Origin: Agathobaculum hominis
GTDB lineage: Bacteria; Bacillota; Clostridia; Oscillospirales; Butyricicoccaceae
Length of the DNA: 64,000 nucleotides
Assembly (NCBI RefSeq): GCF_014288055.1
Contig: NZ_JACOPK010000007.1
Location: 1 to 64,000 of the forward strand
Direction: 5' to 3'
Shown here: piece by piece, positions 1 to 8,774 of the stretch
Layout of the letters: every line of letters starts with the position of its first letter
How positions within the stretch are numbered: position 1 is the stretch's first letter
The notes under the pieces: generated by a model
What the model saw: only the letters and a program-made list of their open reading frames with translations
What the model was told of the DNA's origin: nothing
The model's database searches: none
Translations under genes and position numbers: made by a program

Positions 1-417
1 GTCGTTAAGGAAGCTAAGGAGCTGGTCGACCTGACCGGCGCTGAGGTAGTCGTATCCGTAGGCCGCGGCATCTCCAAGGACGTTGACACCGGCATCAAGC
101 TGGCTGAAGAGCTGGCTGGTCTGTTCGGCGGCGTTGTTGGCGGTTCCCGTGCTGCAATCGACTCCGGCTGGCTGTCTGCTGACCATCAGGTTGGTCAGAC
201 CGGCAAGACCGTACATCCGAAGCTGTACGTTGCTCTGGGTATCTCCGGCGCGATCCAGCACAAGGCTGGCATGCAGGATTCCGAGTGCATCGTAGCAGTC
301 AACAAGTCTGACTCCGCTCCGATCTTCGACGTAGCTGATTACGGCATCTGCGGCGACCTGTTCAAGGTTGTTCCGATGATGATCGACGCGATCAAGGCTG
401 CTAAGGAAGCTAAGTAA
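1..417 (+). CDS. etfA: Electron transfer flavoprotein subunit alpha, C-terminal part (5' end outside window)
   Basis: The open frame enters from the left edge and ends with TAA at 415-417, giving about 138 residues. The text matches the FAD-binding C-terminal domain of EtfA: VVSVGRGI, GSRAAIDSGW, HQVGQTGK, ALGISGAIQH and a terminal DLFKVVP segment. EtfA with EtfB shuttles electrons between acyl-CoA dehydrogenases and other redox partners; in butyrate-forming Clostridia it works with butyryl-CoA dehydrogenase. The partners should lie upstream, outside the window. Codon use is strongly biased, as expected of a highly expressed gene. Identity is firm; the pathway role is inferred from the family. 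Confidence 0.93.
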   Translation, partial: VVKEAKELVDLTGAEVVVSVGRGISKDVDTGIKLAEELAGLFGGVVGGSRAAIDSGWLSADHQVGQTGKTVHPKLYVALGISGAIQHKAGMQDSECIVAVNKSDSAPIFDVADYGICGDLFKVVPMMIDAIKAAKEAK

Positions 418-449
418 GCTAAGTAATTTAGCTGTACTTTTAGACAATG

Positions 450-480
450 AAAGACCGCAGAGATTCTCTGCGGTCTTTTT
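450..480 (+). terminator. Intrinsic terminator after etfA
   Basis: A 10-bp GC-rich stem (GACCGCAGAG paired with CTCTGCGGTC) with a short loop is followed by a run of T. It lies about 35 nt after the etfA stop codon. Confidence 0.88.
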
Positions 481-525
481 ATCTGTATCTGAATTGCAGA
501 GTAGCAGCAATGCCCAAAATGTAGA

Positions 526-586
526 ACCGCACCCCATTTCATGGCGGCAGGTGTTCCCTGCTGCCTGAGAGATGGGGTGCGGTTTT
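526..586. terminator. Long compound hairpin between converging etfA and glgX
   Basis: A 12-bp outer stem (ACCGCACCCCAT at 526-537 with ATGGGGTGCGGT at 572-583) encloses a second stem (GGCGGCAGG with CCTGCTGCC). The T tract is better on the + side (TTTT after 583). It probably stops transcription coming from both sides, acting as a second stop for etfA and as the end of the glgX transcript. Confidence 0.7.
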
Positions 587-599
587 GTATCAGCTTTAG

Positions 600-2720
600 T
601 TATACTGCGCTGTCCATTTCTGCCGTCACAACAGCGACCGAGCGTGCGCCGAGTGTAAAGCATTGCCCGTCAAAGGGTATGTCGGGCGTAAAGGCGTTCT
701 GCGCAAATGTGTGCAGTGTCAGAACCCAGTGCATACCTTCGGGAGGCTTCGGCACCTGCTGTTCGTGCGTTTCCCAGTGCGAATTGATTGCAATCAATAC
801 TAAATCATCAGCTGTATCATCCGCATTTCGGCCGGAAAAGAGTACACCGATCTGTCTGGTATCGTCATTCATTTCGTTATTCCATGCCACGCCCAGATTG
901 TGCAGCGAAACATCTGGCCAGCCGCAGCGCGCTGGTGGTGTCGAACCACGCAGCACCGGATGCGCATGGCGCAGTGCGATCAGACTGCGGACATACTGGA
1001 ACATATCGCGGTTCGTCTCAAGCAGTGACCAGTCAAGCCACGAAATTTCATTATCCTGACAGTAGGAGTTATTGTTTCCGTACTGCGTATTCCCGAATTC
1101 ATCGCCCGCCAGAAACATTGCCGCGCCGCGGCTGCAAAGCAGCACGGTAAAGGCGTTTTTTCGCAAACGGTCACGAAGCGCATTGATCTTTGGATCATCG
1201 GTCTCCCCTTCTGCACCGCAGTTCCAGCTGTGATTATCGTTCGCGCCATCCGTATTGGCCCAGCCGTTGGCTTCGTTGTGCTTTTCATTATAAGCATACA
1301 GATCGTGGAGTGTGAAACCGTCGTGGCAGGTAATGAAGTTCACAGAAGCGTTCTGTCGCTTATCCGGCGGATACAGATCAGGAGAGCCACAGATGCGCTG
1401 TACGGCGGCGTATGCAAGGTGGTCATCGCCCTTGAGAAAGCGGCGCAGATCGTCGCGGTATTTTCCATTCCACTCTGCCCAGCGATTCCATGACGGGAAC
1501 GAACCGACCTGATACATGCCGCCGGCATCCCATGCCTCTGCAATCAGCTTGACGCGGCCGAGAATGGGGTCGAATGCCAGACTTTCCAGCAGCGGCGGTT
1601 CGGAAAGCGGACCGCCGTCTTCATCGCGTCCGAGAATGCTTGCAAGATCAAAGCGAAAGCCGTCTACGCGGTATTCCACGACCCAGTACCGCAGACAGTC
1701 GAGGATAAACTGCCGTACCATCGGCTGATTGCAGTTGAGGGTATTGCCGACGCCGGAGAAATTATAGTATTTGCCGTCCGGAGTGAGCATGTAGTAGATA
1801 TTATTATCCATGCCCTTGAAGGAGAAGCATGGCCCGTGTTCGTTTCCCTCGGCAGTATGATTGAATACGACATCAAGAATCACCTCGATGCCATTGGCAT
1901 TGAGCGTACGGATCATGGTCTTCAGCTCAGTTCCCTCGCGGTTGTATTCCAGAGCTGCTGTATAGCCTGTGTTCGGCGCGAAGTAGCACACTGTATTGTA
2001 GCCCCAGTAATTGAGAAGCTGCTTTCCGTCGATCACCCGTTCATCCGCCAGTTCATCGAACTCGAATACCGGCATCAGCTCGACTGTATTGATACCGAGC
2101 TCCTTCAGATACGGCAGCTTTTCCATCAGTCCAGCAAAGGTGCCGGGATGTTCGACCTGAGAGCTTTCATGCATGGTAAAGCCGCGGACGTGCATTTCAT
2201 AGATGATCATATCCTGAAACGGGACATGTGCATCTTCAAAATCCCCCCAGTCAAACACATCCTCGACCACGCGCGCATGATAGGAGCTGTCGGATGCTGG
2301 GCGGACGCCCCATCGGCTCTGACCAGTCACAGCACGCGCGTACGGGTCAAGCAGAAATCTGCTCTTGTCGAACAGCAGACCACGTGCCGGATCGTACGGC
2401 CCGTCCATACGGTAGGCATATTCGAATTCCGTGATGTCGAGACCGAACACGATCATTGACCACGTGTTACCGATGCGGAACTGCTCGGGAAACGGCAGCA
2501 CGGCATAGGGCTGCTGCTCGGTGCGGCGGAACAGGCACAGCTCACAGCCTGTTGCTCCGACAGAATGAATGGTAAAGCTGATGCCACCGGGCACGATCGT
2601 TGCTCCGTTGGTCAGGAACAGTCCCGGACGTACAGAAAAGCCGTTGATGACATTAGTGGCATTCATTTCGCGCATGCCGCAGTGCAGTGTTTTTCCGCAG
2701 CAGGGCTCTGAATTTATCAT
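600..2720 (-). CDS. glgX: Glycogen debranching enzyme, GlgX/isoamylase type (GH13)
   Basis: This is a 706-residue glycoside hydrolase of family 13 that cleaves alpha-1,6 branches of glycogen or limit dextrins in the cytoplasm. An N-terminal CBM48-like region precedes the catalytic barrel. The four conserved GH13 regions are visible: DVVFNHT (region I), GFRFDLAS with the nucleophile Asp (II), IAEAWD with the acid/base Glu (III) and FITCHDG (IV). The start ATG at 2718-2720 has a strong GGAGGAAGG upstream. Length fits GlgX/TreX enzymes. It follows ridA on the same strand but a terminator separates the two. No other glycogen genes are in the window. Isoamylase versus GlgX specificity cannot be settled from sequence alone. 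Confidence 0.9.
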   Translation of the reverse strand: MINSEPCCGKTLHCGMREMNATNVINGFSVRPGLFLTNGATIVPGGISFTIHSVGATGCELCLFRRTEQQPYAVLPFPEQFRIGNTWSMIVFGLDITEFEYAYRMDGPYDPARGLLFDKSRFLLDPYARAVTGQSRWGVRPASDSSYHARVVEDVFDWGDFEDAHVPFQDMIIYEMHVRGFTMHESSQVEHPGTFAGLMEKLPYLKELGINTVELMPVFEFDELADERVIDGKQLLNYWGYNTVCYFAPNTGYTAALEYNREGTELKTMIRTLNANGIEVILDVVFNHTAEGNEHGPCFSFKGMDNNIYYMLTPDGKYYNFSGVGNTLNCNQPMVRQFILDCLRYWVVEYRVDGFRFDLASILGRDEDGGPLSEPPLLESLAFDPILGRVKLIAEAWDAGGMYQVGSFPSWNRWAEWNGKYRDDLRRFLKGDDHLAYAAVQRICGSPDLYPPDKRQNASVNFITCHDGFTLHDLYAYNEKHNEANGWANTDGANDNHSWNCGAEGETDDPKINALRDRLRKNAFTVLLCSRGAAMFLAGDEFGNTQYGNNNSYCQDNEISWLDWSLLETNRDMFQYVRSLIALRHAHPVLRGSTPPARCGWPDVSLHNLGVAWNNEMNDDTRQIGVLFSGRNADDTADDLVLIAINSHWETHEQQVPKPPEGMHWVLTLHTFAQNAFTPDIPFDGQCFTLGARSVAVVTAEMDSAV

Positions 2721-2751
2721 AGTCCTTCCTCCTCCCCTGTTTCAGGAAAGC

Positions 2752-2784
2752 AAAAAGCCGCAGCAGAGATGCGCTGCGGCTTTT
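2752..2784 (-). terminator. Intrinsic terminator after ridA
   Basis: On the - strand, AAAAGCCGCAGC pairs with GCTGCGGCTTTTT around a short loop, ending in a T run. It lies 44 nt after the ridA stop and upstream of the glgX ribosome binding site. Confidence 0.88.
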
Positions 2785-2828
2785 GAAACAGGTAATGTGG
2801 GTTCTGCCTCGGGGACAGATGCAGATCC

Positions 2829-3215
2829 TTAGCCCTGAACAGCTACGACCTCAACCTCGACCTTGGCGCCGAGCGGCAGAGCCGCAACCTGTACGCAGGA
2901 GCGAGCAGGAGCCTGTTCGGTGAAATACTTAGCGTAAACGCCGTTGAATGCTGCAAAATCGTTGATGTCAGACAGGAAACAGGTGGTCTTGACAACGCGG
3001 TCGAAGGATACGCCGCCCTGCGCCAGAACGTACTGAAGGTTCTTCATGACCTGCTCAGTCTGCTCCTCGATGGTAGCAGCCTCGATCTTGCCGGTAGCCG
3101 GGTCGATCGGAATCTGACCGGAGGTGTAGATGAAGCCGTTAGAAGCGATTGCCTGAGAGTACGGGCCTACTGCTGCCGGTGCGAGGTCGGTGTGAAGGAC
3201 TTCCTTGATAGCCAT
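2829..3215 (-). CDS. ridA: RidA family reactive intermediate/imine deaminase
   Basis: This 128-residue protein matches the YjgF/YER057c/UK114 (RidA) family over its full length. Visible marks are the N-terminal VGPYSQAI, the SGQIPIDPATG turn, FLSDINDF, and the C-terminal PARSCVQVAALPLGAKVEVE that includes the conserved substrate-binding Arg. RidA hydrolyses 2-aminoacrylate and related enamines released by PLP enzymes such as serine and threonine dehydratase, protecting other PLP enzymes. The start has AAAAGGAGAACC upstream. It lies 68 nt behind typA on the same strand without an obvious terminator between, so co-transcription with typA is possible. Confidence 0.95.
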   Translation of the reverse strand: MAIKEVLHTDLAPAAVGPYSQAIASNGFIYTSGQIPIDPATGKIEAATIEEQTEQVMKNLQYVLAQGGVSFDRVVKTTCFLSDINDFAAFNGVYAKYFTEQAPARSCVQVAALPLGAKVEVEVVAVQG

Positions 3216-3283
3216 GATAATGGTTCTCCTTTTATATCTTTTATTTTTGAAACTAATTTAGAAATGTGTATCCACGCAGCAGC

Positions 3284-5110
3284 TTACTTCTTGCCGCCCT
3301 TGGTCTTTTTCAGACGCTCGGTGTTGGACAGAACGCGCTTGCGCATACGGATGCTCTCCGGGGTGATCTCGAGCAGCTCGTCGTCCGAAATGAACTCAAG
3401 CGCAGCCTCGATGGACATCTGACGCGGCGGAATAAGGCGCAGCGCATCATCCGAACCGGCAGCACGCATATTGGTCAGCTGCTTCTTCTTGCATACGTTT
3501 ACAGCCATATCCTCACCGCGCGGGTTCTCACCGACGATCATGCCTTCGTATACCATCGTGCCGGGGCCGATGAACAGCGGGCCGCGCTCCTGCGCGTTGA
3601 ACAGACCATAGCCAACTGCCTCACCGGTCTCAAAGGCAATCAGCGAACCGGTAGTACGCTTCTGGATGTCGCCCTTGTACGGCTGATAGCCGTTAAAGAC
3701 AGAGGACATAACGCCCTCGCCCTTGGTATCGGTCAGGAATTCGGTTCGATAACCGAACAGGCCGCGCGCCGGGATAATGAACTCGAGACGCATACGGTCA
3801 GCACCCTTCGGATTCATGGAGACCAGCTCGCCCTTGCGGGAGCCCATCTTCTCCATGATGGAGCCGACAGCGTCAGCCGGGACATCGGCGATCATGCGCT
3901 CCATCGGCTCGCAGGTCTTGCCGTCGATCTCCTTGAGCAGAGCCTTCGGTGCGCCGACCTGGAACTCATAGCCCTCACGGCGCAGGTTCTCGATCAGGAT
4001 AGACAGATGCATCTCACCGCGGCCGCATACGCGGAATGCGTCGGTGGTATCGGTTTCGTTAACGCGCAGGGATACGTCCTTGAGCAGCTCACGGAACAGA
4101 CGCTCGCGCAGATGACGGGAGGTGACAAACTTGCCTTCGCGGCCGGCGAACGGAGAGTCATTGACCATGAAGGTCATCTCGACCGTCGGCTCGGAGATCT
4201 TAACGAACGGCAGAGCCTCAACGTGCTCCGGGTCGCACAGGGTCTCGCCGATGGTGACGCCTTCGATGCCGGAGAAGCAGACGATCTCGCCGGCCTGTGC
4301 CTGTTCGATCGGCTGACGGCCCAGCTCCTCGATGGAGTACAGGGTAACGAGCTTTGCGTTATACGGCTTGGTGTTGCCATGGTAGTCGCAGACCGTGACC
4401 TGCTGACCGACCTTCATCGAGCCGCGCTCGATACGGCCGATGCCGATGCGGCCGACATATTCGTTGTAGTCGATAGAGGAAACGAGCATCTGGGTCGGTC
4501 CCTCGGTGTCAACGTGCGGCGCCGGGATATGCTCGAGGATCTGCTCGAACAGCGGGGTCAGATCCTTGCCCTCTACGTTCGGAGACATGGATGCAGTGCC
4601 GGCACGGCCGGAGCAGTATACGATCGGGCTGTCAAGCTGCTCGTCGGTTGCATCGAGGTTGAGCAGCAGCTCGAGAACCTCGTCGCCGATTTCGTTCAGA
4701 CGGGCGTCCGGACGGTCGATCTTGTTGATCGCGATGATGATCTTGTGGCCGAATTCAAGTGCCTTCTGAAGAACGAAACGGGTCTGCGGCATCGGGCCCT
4801 CTGCTGCATCGACCAGCAGGACAACGCCGTCTACCATCTTGAGGATACGCTCTACCTCGCCGGAAAAGTCCGCATGGCCCGGGGTGTCGACGATATTGAT
4901 CTTGACGCCCTTGTAGTGTACCGAGGTGTTCTTGGCCAGAATGGTAATGCCGCGCTCACGCTCGATGTCGCCGGAGTCCATGACGCGTTCCTCTACCACC
5001 TGATTTTCGCGGAAAGCACCAGCCTGCTTGAGCATCTGGTCAACCAGAGTGGTCTTGCCGTGGTCAACGTGCGCGATGATGGCGATGTTGCGTAAATCGT
5101 TTCGGATCAT
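3284..5110 (-). CDS. typA: Translational GTPase TypA/BipA
   Basis: A 608-residue ribosome-associated GTPase of the elongation-factor superfamily involved in 50S assembly and stress adaptation. The G1 motif AHVDHGKTT starts near residue 10, followed by RGITILAKN (switch I), DTPGHADF (G3) and NKIDRP (G4). The EF-G-like domains and the TypA-specific C-terminal region, which ends in a Lys-rich tail, follow. The ATG at 5108-5110 is chosen because GGAGGAA sits 7 nt upstream; the frame stays open further upstream, but that extension is low-complexity and non-conserved. A -10-like TATAAT lies on the - strand at 5153-5158 with only a weak -35. It diverges from rfbA. Confidence 0.95.
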   Translation of the reverse strand: MIRNDLRNIAIIAHVDHGKTTLVDQMLKQAGAFRENQVVEERVMDSGDIERERGITILAKNTSVHYKGVKINIVDTPGHADFSGEVERILKMVDGVVLLVDAAEGPMPQTRFVLQKALEFGHKIIIAINKIDRPDARLNEIGDEVLELLLNLDATDEQLDSPIVYCSGRAGTASMSPNVEGKDLTPLFEQILEHIPAPHVDTEGPTQMLVSSIDYNEYVGRIGIGRIERGSMKVGQQVTVCDYHGNTKPYNAKLVTLYSIEELGRQPIEQAQAGEIVCFSGIEGVTIGETLCDPEHVEALPFVKISEPTVEMTFMVNDSPFAGREGKFVTSRHLRERLFRELLKDVSLRVNETDTTDAFRVCGRGEMHLSILIENLRREGYEFQVGAPKALLKEIDGKTCEPMERMIADVPADAVGSIMEKMGSRKGELVSMNPKGADRMRLEFIIPARGLFGYRTEFLTDTKGEGVMSSVFNGYQPYKGDIQKRTTGSLIAFETGEAVGYGLFNAQERGPLFIGPGTMVYEGMIVGENPRGEDMAVNVCKKKQLTNMRAAGSDDALRLIPPRQMSIEAALEFISDDELLEITPESIRMRKRVLSNTERLKKTKGGKK

Positions 5111-5316
5111 ATATATTCCTCCATTATTAAAGGTCATTTTCGTACATCGTCTATTATACTTGTTTTTCTGCTGGTTTTCTACCTGTTTTATCGTCAAAAT
5201 TATGATAATTTCTGCGTGAAATTCTGTAAACTTTTGCGTGCCACCTTTTGCACATTGTTTTTCATTTCCGGTTCCGCAAAAAATGTACGCGAAATGTGGA
5301 AATTTTCTGCGGCTTA

Positions 5317-5325
5317 TGCTATAAT
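5317..5325 (+). promoter_or_regulatory. Extended -10 promoter of rfbA
   Basis: TGCTATAAT is a perfect extended -10 element located 33 nt before the rfbA start. The -35 region 17 bp upstream is poor, as is usual when TGn precedes the -10. Confidence 0.65.
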
Positions 5326-5358
5326 GACAGTGCAATCTATGAATAACGAGGAAATAAC

Positions 5359-6216
5359 ATGAAAGGTATTATTCTTGCCGCGGGCAAAGGCTCACGTCTT
5401 TACCCCATGACACGCCCGGTCTGCAAGCCCTTGCTTCCGGTATACGATAAGCCGATGATTTATTATCCCCTTGCCGTGCTGCTGGAGGCAGGGATCCGGG
5501 ACATTCTGATTATCATTCCCCCCGGAGAGGAAGGCCCGTTTTACCGTCTGCTCGGCTCGGGCGGACGTCTCGGCGTTAACATCACCTACGAGGTACAGGA
5601 GGTCGCGCGCGGCATTGCGGACGCCCTGTTGATCGGCTCGCAGTTTATCGGAAACGATGATGTCTGCCTTGTACTCGGCGACAACATCTTTTACTCTCCG
5701 AAATTCGGCGGCTATCTCAAGCAGGCTCTTCAGCACCGTGAGGGCGCCTGCGTATTCGGCTATTATGTGGATGATCCGCGTGCGTTCGGCGTGGTTGAGT
5801 TCGATGCACAGGGCCGCGCCGTCTCCATCGAGGAGAAGCCGCGCTATCCGAAGTCGAACTATATTATTCCGGGTCTGTACTTCTATGACAACAGTGTCGT
5901 AGAGATTGCGCGCAATCTGGAGCCTTCCGCACGCGGTGAGCTTGAGATTACGGACGTCAACCTGGAGTATATGCGCCGCGAACAGCTGCATGTAGTCAAG
6001 CTCGACCGTGATTTCGTCTGGCTCGATGCCGGCACGGCGGACAGCCTGCTCTACTCCGCGCAGGAGGTCAAGCGTGTACAGGATGCGACCGGACGCTATA
6101 TTGCCTGCCCCGAAGAAATCGCATACCGCCGCGGCTATATCGACCAGAAAACCGTTCTGCGCCATGCCGCAGAGCTTGATAAGACGCTGTACGGACGCTA
6201 TCTGGAATGTCTGTAA
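5359..6216 (+). CDS. rfbA: Glucose-1-phosphate thymidylyltransferase
   Basis: This 285-residue nucleotidyltransferase forms dTDP-glucose from dTTP and glucose-1-phosphate, the first step of dTDP-L-rhamnose synthesis for surface polysaccharides. The signature GIILAAGKGSRLYPMT is at the N terminus, with KPLLPVYDKPMIYYPL, LGDNIFY, EEKPRYPKSN and ITDVN further on, as in RmlA/RfbA. The start has CGAGGAAAT upstream. The rest of the rhamnose pathway (rfbB, rfbC, rfbD) is not next to it, so this is an orphan copy here. The neighbouring YjbQ gene follows 36 nt downstream on the same strand. Confidence 0.93.
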   Translation: MKGIILAAGKGSRLYPMTRPVCKPLLPVYDKPMIYYPLAVLLEAGIRDILIIIPPGEEGPFYRLLGSGGRLGVNITYEVQEVARGIADALLIGSQFIGNDDVCLVLGDNIFYSPKFGGYLKQALQHREGACVFGYYVDDPRAFGVVEFDAQGRAVSIEEKPRYPKSNYIIPGLYFYDNSVVEIARNLEPSARGELEITDVNLEYMRREQLHVVKLDRDFVWLDAGTADSLLYSAQEVKRVQDATGRYIACPEEIAYRRGYIDQKTVLRHAAELDKTLYGRYLECL

Positions 6217-6252
6217 CCTACACCGGGATCTGACAGGATTGGAGAGATTATA

Positions 6253-6705
6253 ATGCCGGTTTACACAGAAACAAAAACCTACCGCACCAAGGCTCACATG
6301 GGTATGATCGATGTGACCGATGACTTCCGCGCAGCGGTGCAGAATGCCTGCCGCAACACCGGGATGAAGTCCGGCACGATCACCGGCTTTACGACCGGCG
6401 GCGTTGCAGGTCTGACAACGCTCGAATTTGAGCCGGGCATGGTCTATCACGACCTCAAGGCTGCGATGGATGTCTTTTCGCCCTATCGCGACGAAAACGG
6501 CCGTGTGATCTATTACCATCATCATGATACCTGGCACGATGACAACGGCTCGTCGCATATTAAGGCGGCCCTCCTCAGCCCGTTCATCGTCATCCCTTTC
6601 GTCAACGGCGAGATTACGATCGGCCCGTGGCAGAATCTGACGCTCGTTGAGTGCGATACGAGAGATCGTACGCGCGACATCGTTTTTCAGGTAATGGGCG
6701 AATAA
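6253..6705 (+). CDS. YjbQ/UPF0047 family protein (secondary thiamine-phosphate synthase enzyme)
   Basis: This 150-residue protein belongs to the UPF0047 (YjbQ) family. The conserved HHHDTWHDDNGSSHIKAALL block with clustered His and Asp residues is visible around residues 96-116, followed by the PFVNGEITIGPWQNLTLVECD segment. Some members have weak thiamine phosphate synthase activity, hence the database name, but the true role of the family is unsettled. It may be co-transcribed with rfbA (36-nt gap, GGAGAG upstream) and ends at a shared terminator with the fatty-acid cluster. A functional link with the thiamine genes in this window is only suggestive. Confidence 0.85.
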   Translation: MPVYTETKTYRTKAHMGMIDVTDDFRAAVQNACRNTGMKSGTITGFTTGGVAGLTTLEFEPGMVYHDLKAAMDVFSPYRDENGRVIYYHHHDTWHDDNGSSHIKAALLSPFIVIPFVNGEITIGPWQNLTLVECDTRDRTRDIVFQVMGE

Positions 6706-6723
6706 AAGCATATCGGAAACGCG

Positions 6724-6753
6724 AAAAGGCACGCCGGACGGCGTGCCTTTTTT
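6724..6753. terminator. Bidirectional terminator between the YjbQ gene and acpP
   Basis: AAAAGGCACGCC pairs with GGCGTGCCTTTT around a 4-nt loop, flanked by A and T runs on both sides, so it can end both converging transcripts. A second perfect hairpin (TTCAAAAGC with GCTTTTGAA, 6775-6796) sits directly after the acpP stop codon on the - strand but lacks a T tract. Confidence 0.88.
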
Positions 6754-6796
6754 ACTTTGCGAAGCAGCGAATGCTTCAAAAGCAAACGCTTTTGAA

Positions 6797-7021
6797 TTAC
6801 TGATGTGCCTCGATGTAGTTTACGATGTCACCGATGGTGCTCATCTTTGCAGCTTCTTCGTCCTCGATGGTGACACCGAAGTTCTCCTCGAGATCCATCA
6901 TCAGCTCAACTACGTCCAGAGAGTCAGCGTTCAGATCCTCCTTGACCTTGGTCTCCATGGTCATGGTGGAAGCATCAGCGTCGAACTTGTCAGCGAGGAT
7001 TTCGCATACCTTTTCAAACAT
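6797..7021 (-). CDS. acpP: Acyl carrier protein
   Basis: This 74-residue acidic protein carries the growing acyl chain in type II fatty-acid synthesis. The phosphopantetheine attachment motif DSLD (Ser within NADSLDVVELMM) lies near residue 34. The start ATG has GAAGGAGTG upstream. It is the last gene of the fab/acc operon, 5 nt after accA; in many Clostridia acpP instead sits near fabH, so the position is a little unusual. Being last before the terminator, it may also have an extra transcript, since ACP is needed in excess. Confidence 0.97.
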   Translation of the reverse strand: MFEKVCEILADKFDADASTMTMETKVKEDLNADSLDVVELMMDLEENFGVTIEDEEAAKMSTIGDIVNYIEAHQ

Positions 7022-7026
7022 TGGGG

Positions 7027-7845
7027 TTACACTCCTTCATTTTGATCTTGATTTATTGTTCTGAAAACTCCGATTTTACGGAATTTTTCATACCGTTTCT
7101 CGAGCATCACTTCGATGCTCGGCTCTGCGGACAGCTCTGCGAGCTGGTCGCGCAGCGTGCGCGCAACATTGCGCATCAGCTGGGCATTCGACGAGCCTTC
7201 CTGAATAATGCCTTCGATCATGCCGAAGCTGTGCAGATCCTGCGCGGTAATATGCAGGGTATCTGCGGCCTCCGCCTCGCGCGTCGGGTCCTTCCAGAGA
7301 ATAGAAGCGCAGCCGCGCGGCGAAATGACCGAATACAGCGCGTTTTCAAGCATGAGTACGCGGTCAGCAACCGCGAGCGCAAGTGCGCCGCCGGAGCCGC
7401 CCTCGCCGGTCACGATCGAGATGACCGGAGTCTTGAGCTCGATGAACTCGTACAGGCAGCGTGCGATCGCTTCGCCCTGGCCGCGCTCCTCCGCGCCTAC
7501 GCCGCAGAATGCACCGCCGGTATCGACAAAATTGATGACCGGCCGATGAAATTTCTCAGCCTCATGCGCGAGACGCAGCGCCTTTCGATAGCCCTCAGGA
7601 TGTGCCATGCCGAAGTTCGCGTCCATGTTCTGCTCGATGGTGCGGCCCTTGCGATGACCGATCACGGTCACAGGGGTACCGCCGAAATAGCCGATGCCGC
7701 CCAGAATCGCGTGGTCGTCACCGAAATAACGGTCACCGTGCAGCTCGATGAAATCGTCAAACAGCTCGTCGATATAATCGGTCAGCATCGGTCGTTTGGT
7801 ATCATGAATGATACGCATTTTTTCGCTTGCCGGTCTGTCAGTCAC
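7027..7845 (-). CDS. accA: Acetyl-CoA carboxylase carboxyltransferase subunit alpha
   Basis: AccA with AccD transfers the carboxyl group from carboxybiotin to acetyl-CoA, giving malonyl-CoA. The crotonase-fold text is clear: FIELHGDRYFGDDHAI, MAHPEGYRKALRL, FVDTGGAF, GEGGSGGALALAVADRVLMLE and SPRGCASILWKDP. I chose the GTG at 7843-7845, which gives 272 residues and overlaps the accD stop by 8 nt, typical of coupled accD-accA. An upstream ATG at 7905 would add 20 residues of accD-overlapping, non-conserved sequence. A downstream Met (MRIIHD) is the other alternative. The enzyme identity is certain; the start is moderately sure. Confidence 0.94.
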   Translation of the reverse strand: MTDRPASEKMRIIHDTKRPMLTDYIDELFDDFIELHGDRYFGDDHAILGGIGYFGGTPVTVIGHRKGRTIEQNMDANFGMAHPEGYRKALRLAHEAEKFHRPVINFVDTGGAFCGVGAEERGQGEAIARCLYEFIELKTPVISIVTGEGGSGGALALAVADRVLMLENALYSVISPRGCASILWKDPTREAEAADTLHITAQDLHSFGMIEGIIQEGSSNAQLMRNVARTLRDQLAELSAEPSIEVMLEKRYEKFRKIGVFRTINQDQNEGV

Positions 7846-8716
7846 GTTTCCACACCTGCCATTTCTTTGCCTTGGGACTGCAATGCAGTCGGAGCAGCTT
7901 TTCAAGCGTTTCCTTTAATTGATTACGCGGAACTATTTTATCACAGAAACCGTGTGAAAGCAAGAATTCCGACGATTGAAAATCATCCGGCAGCGTCTGG
8001 CCGATCGTGCCCTCAATAACGCGGCGGCCGGCAAAGCCGACGACTGTGCGGGGCTCTGCGAGAATGATGTCGCCGAGCATGGCGAACGACGCGGTTACGC
8101 CGCCCGTTGTCGGGTCGGTCAGCACGGTGATATACAGTAGACCAGCGTCCGAATGACGGCGCGCCGCTGCACTTACCTTCGCCATCTGAAGCAGAGAAAA
8201 CATGCCCTCCTGCATACGGGCGCCGCCCGAGCAGGTAAACAGCACGACCGGCAGTCCCTTTTCAGTGGCATACTCGAACAGACGGGTCAGCTTTTCACCC
8301 ACGACCGAACCCATGGATGCCATCATGAAATGACTGTCCATCACACCGAGCGCAGTTTCCACACCGCCGATCTTGCAGACACCGGTCTTGACTGCATCAG
8401 GCATGCCGACCTTTTCGGCAAGCTCCTTTGTCTTGTCCGCATAACCCGGGAAGTGAATCGGGTCTGCGGATGCAAGATCGCCGTACAGCTCTTCGAAGGT
8501 ATCCTTATCCGCGATCTGACGGATGCGGGTGCGGGCCAGCAGACGGCCGTAGCGACCGCAGTGCGGGCACACATACAGATTTTTGCCGTAGGCGTAGGCC
8601 TTCAGCTCTGCGCCGCAGCCCTTGCAGGTGACGACCTTGTTGGTGGTCTCTTCCTCCTGCGGTTTGAGTTCCATGGAGGTCTCGCGCGTTTTCTGGAACA
8701 GGTCGATCAGACCCAT
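7838..8716 (-). CDS. accD: Acetyl-CoA carboxylase carboxyltransferase subunit beta
   Basis: A 292-residue AccD with its N-terminal zinc ribbon intact (CKGCGAEL followed by VCPHCGRYG), then the crotonase-fold carboxyltransferase region with TCSGGARMQEGMFSLLQMAK, TVLTDPTTGGVTASFAMLGD and GFAGRRVIEGT. The start at ATG 8714-8716 is chosen because GGGAGGGAG sits 6 nt before it; an ATG 21 nt upstream overlaps that site. The zinc ribbon in AccD family members contacts nucleic acid and substrate. It is translationally coupled to accA. Confidence 0.96.
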   Translation of the reverse strand: MGLIDLFQKTRETSMELKPQEEETTNKVVTCKGCGAELKAYAYGKNLYVCPHCGRYGRLLARTRIRQIADKDTFEELYGDLASADPIHFPGYADKTKELAEKVGMPDAVKTGVCKIGGVETALGVMDSHFMMASMGSVVGEKLTRLFEYATEKGLPVVLFTCSGGARMQEGMFSLLQMAKVSAAARRHSDAGLLYITVLTDPTTGGVTASFAMLGDIILAEPRTVVGFAGRRVIEGTIGQTLPDDFQSSEFLLSHGFCDKIVPRNQLKETLEKLLRLHCSPKAKKWQVWKRD

Positions 8717-8774
8717 ACTTACTCCCTCCCTATTCATCTGCGGTCAATCGCTGATAAGCGAAAGAACCGCCATT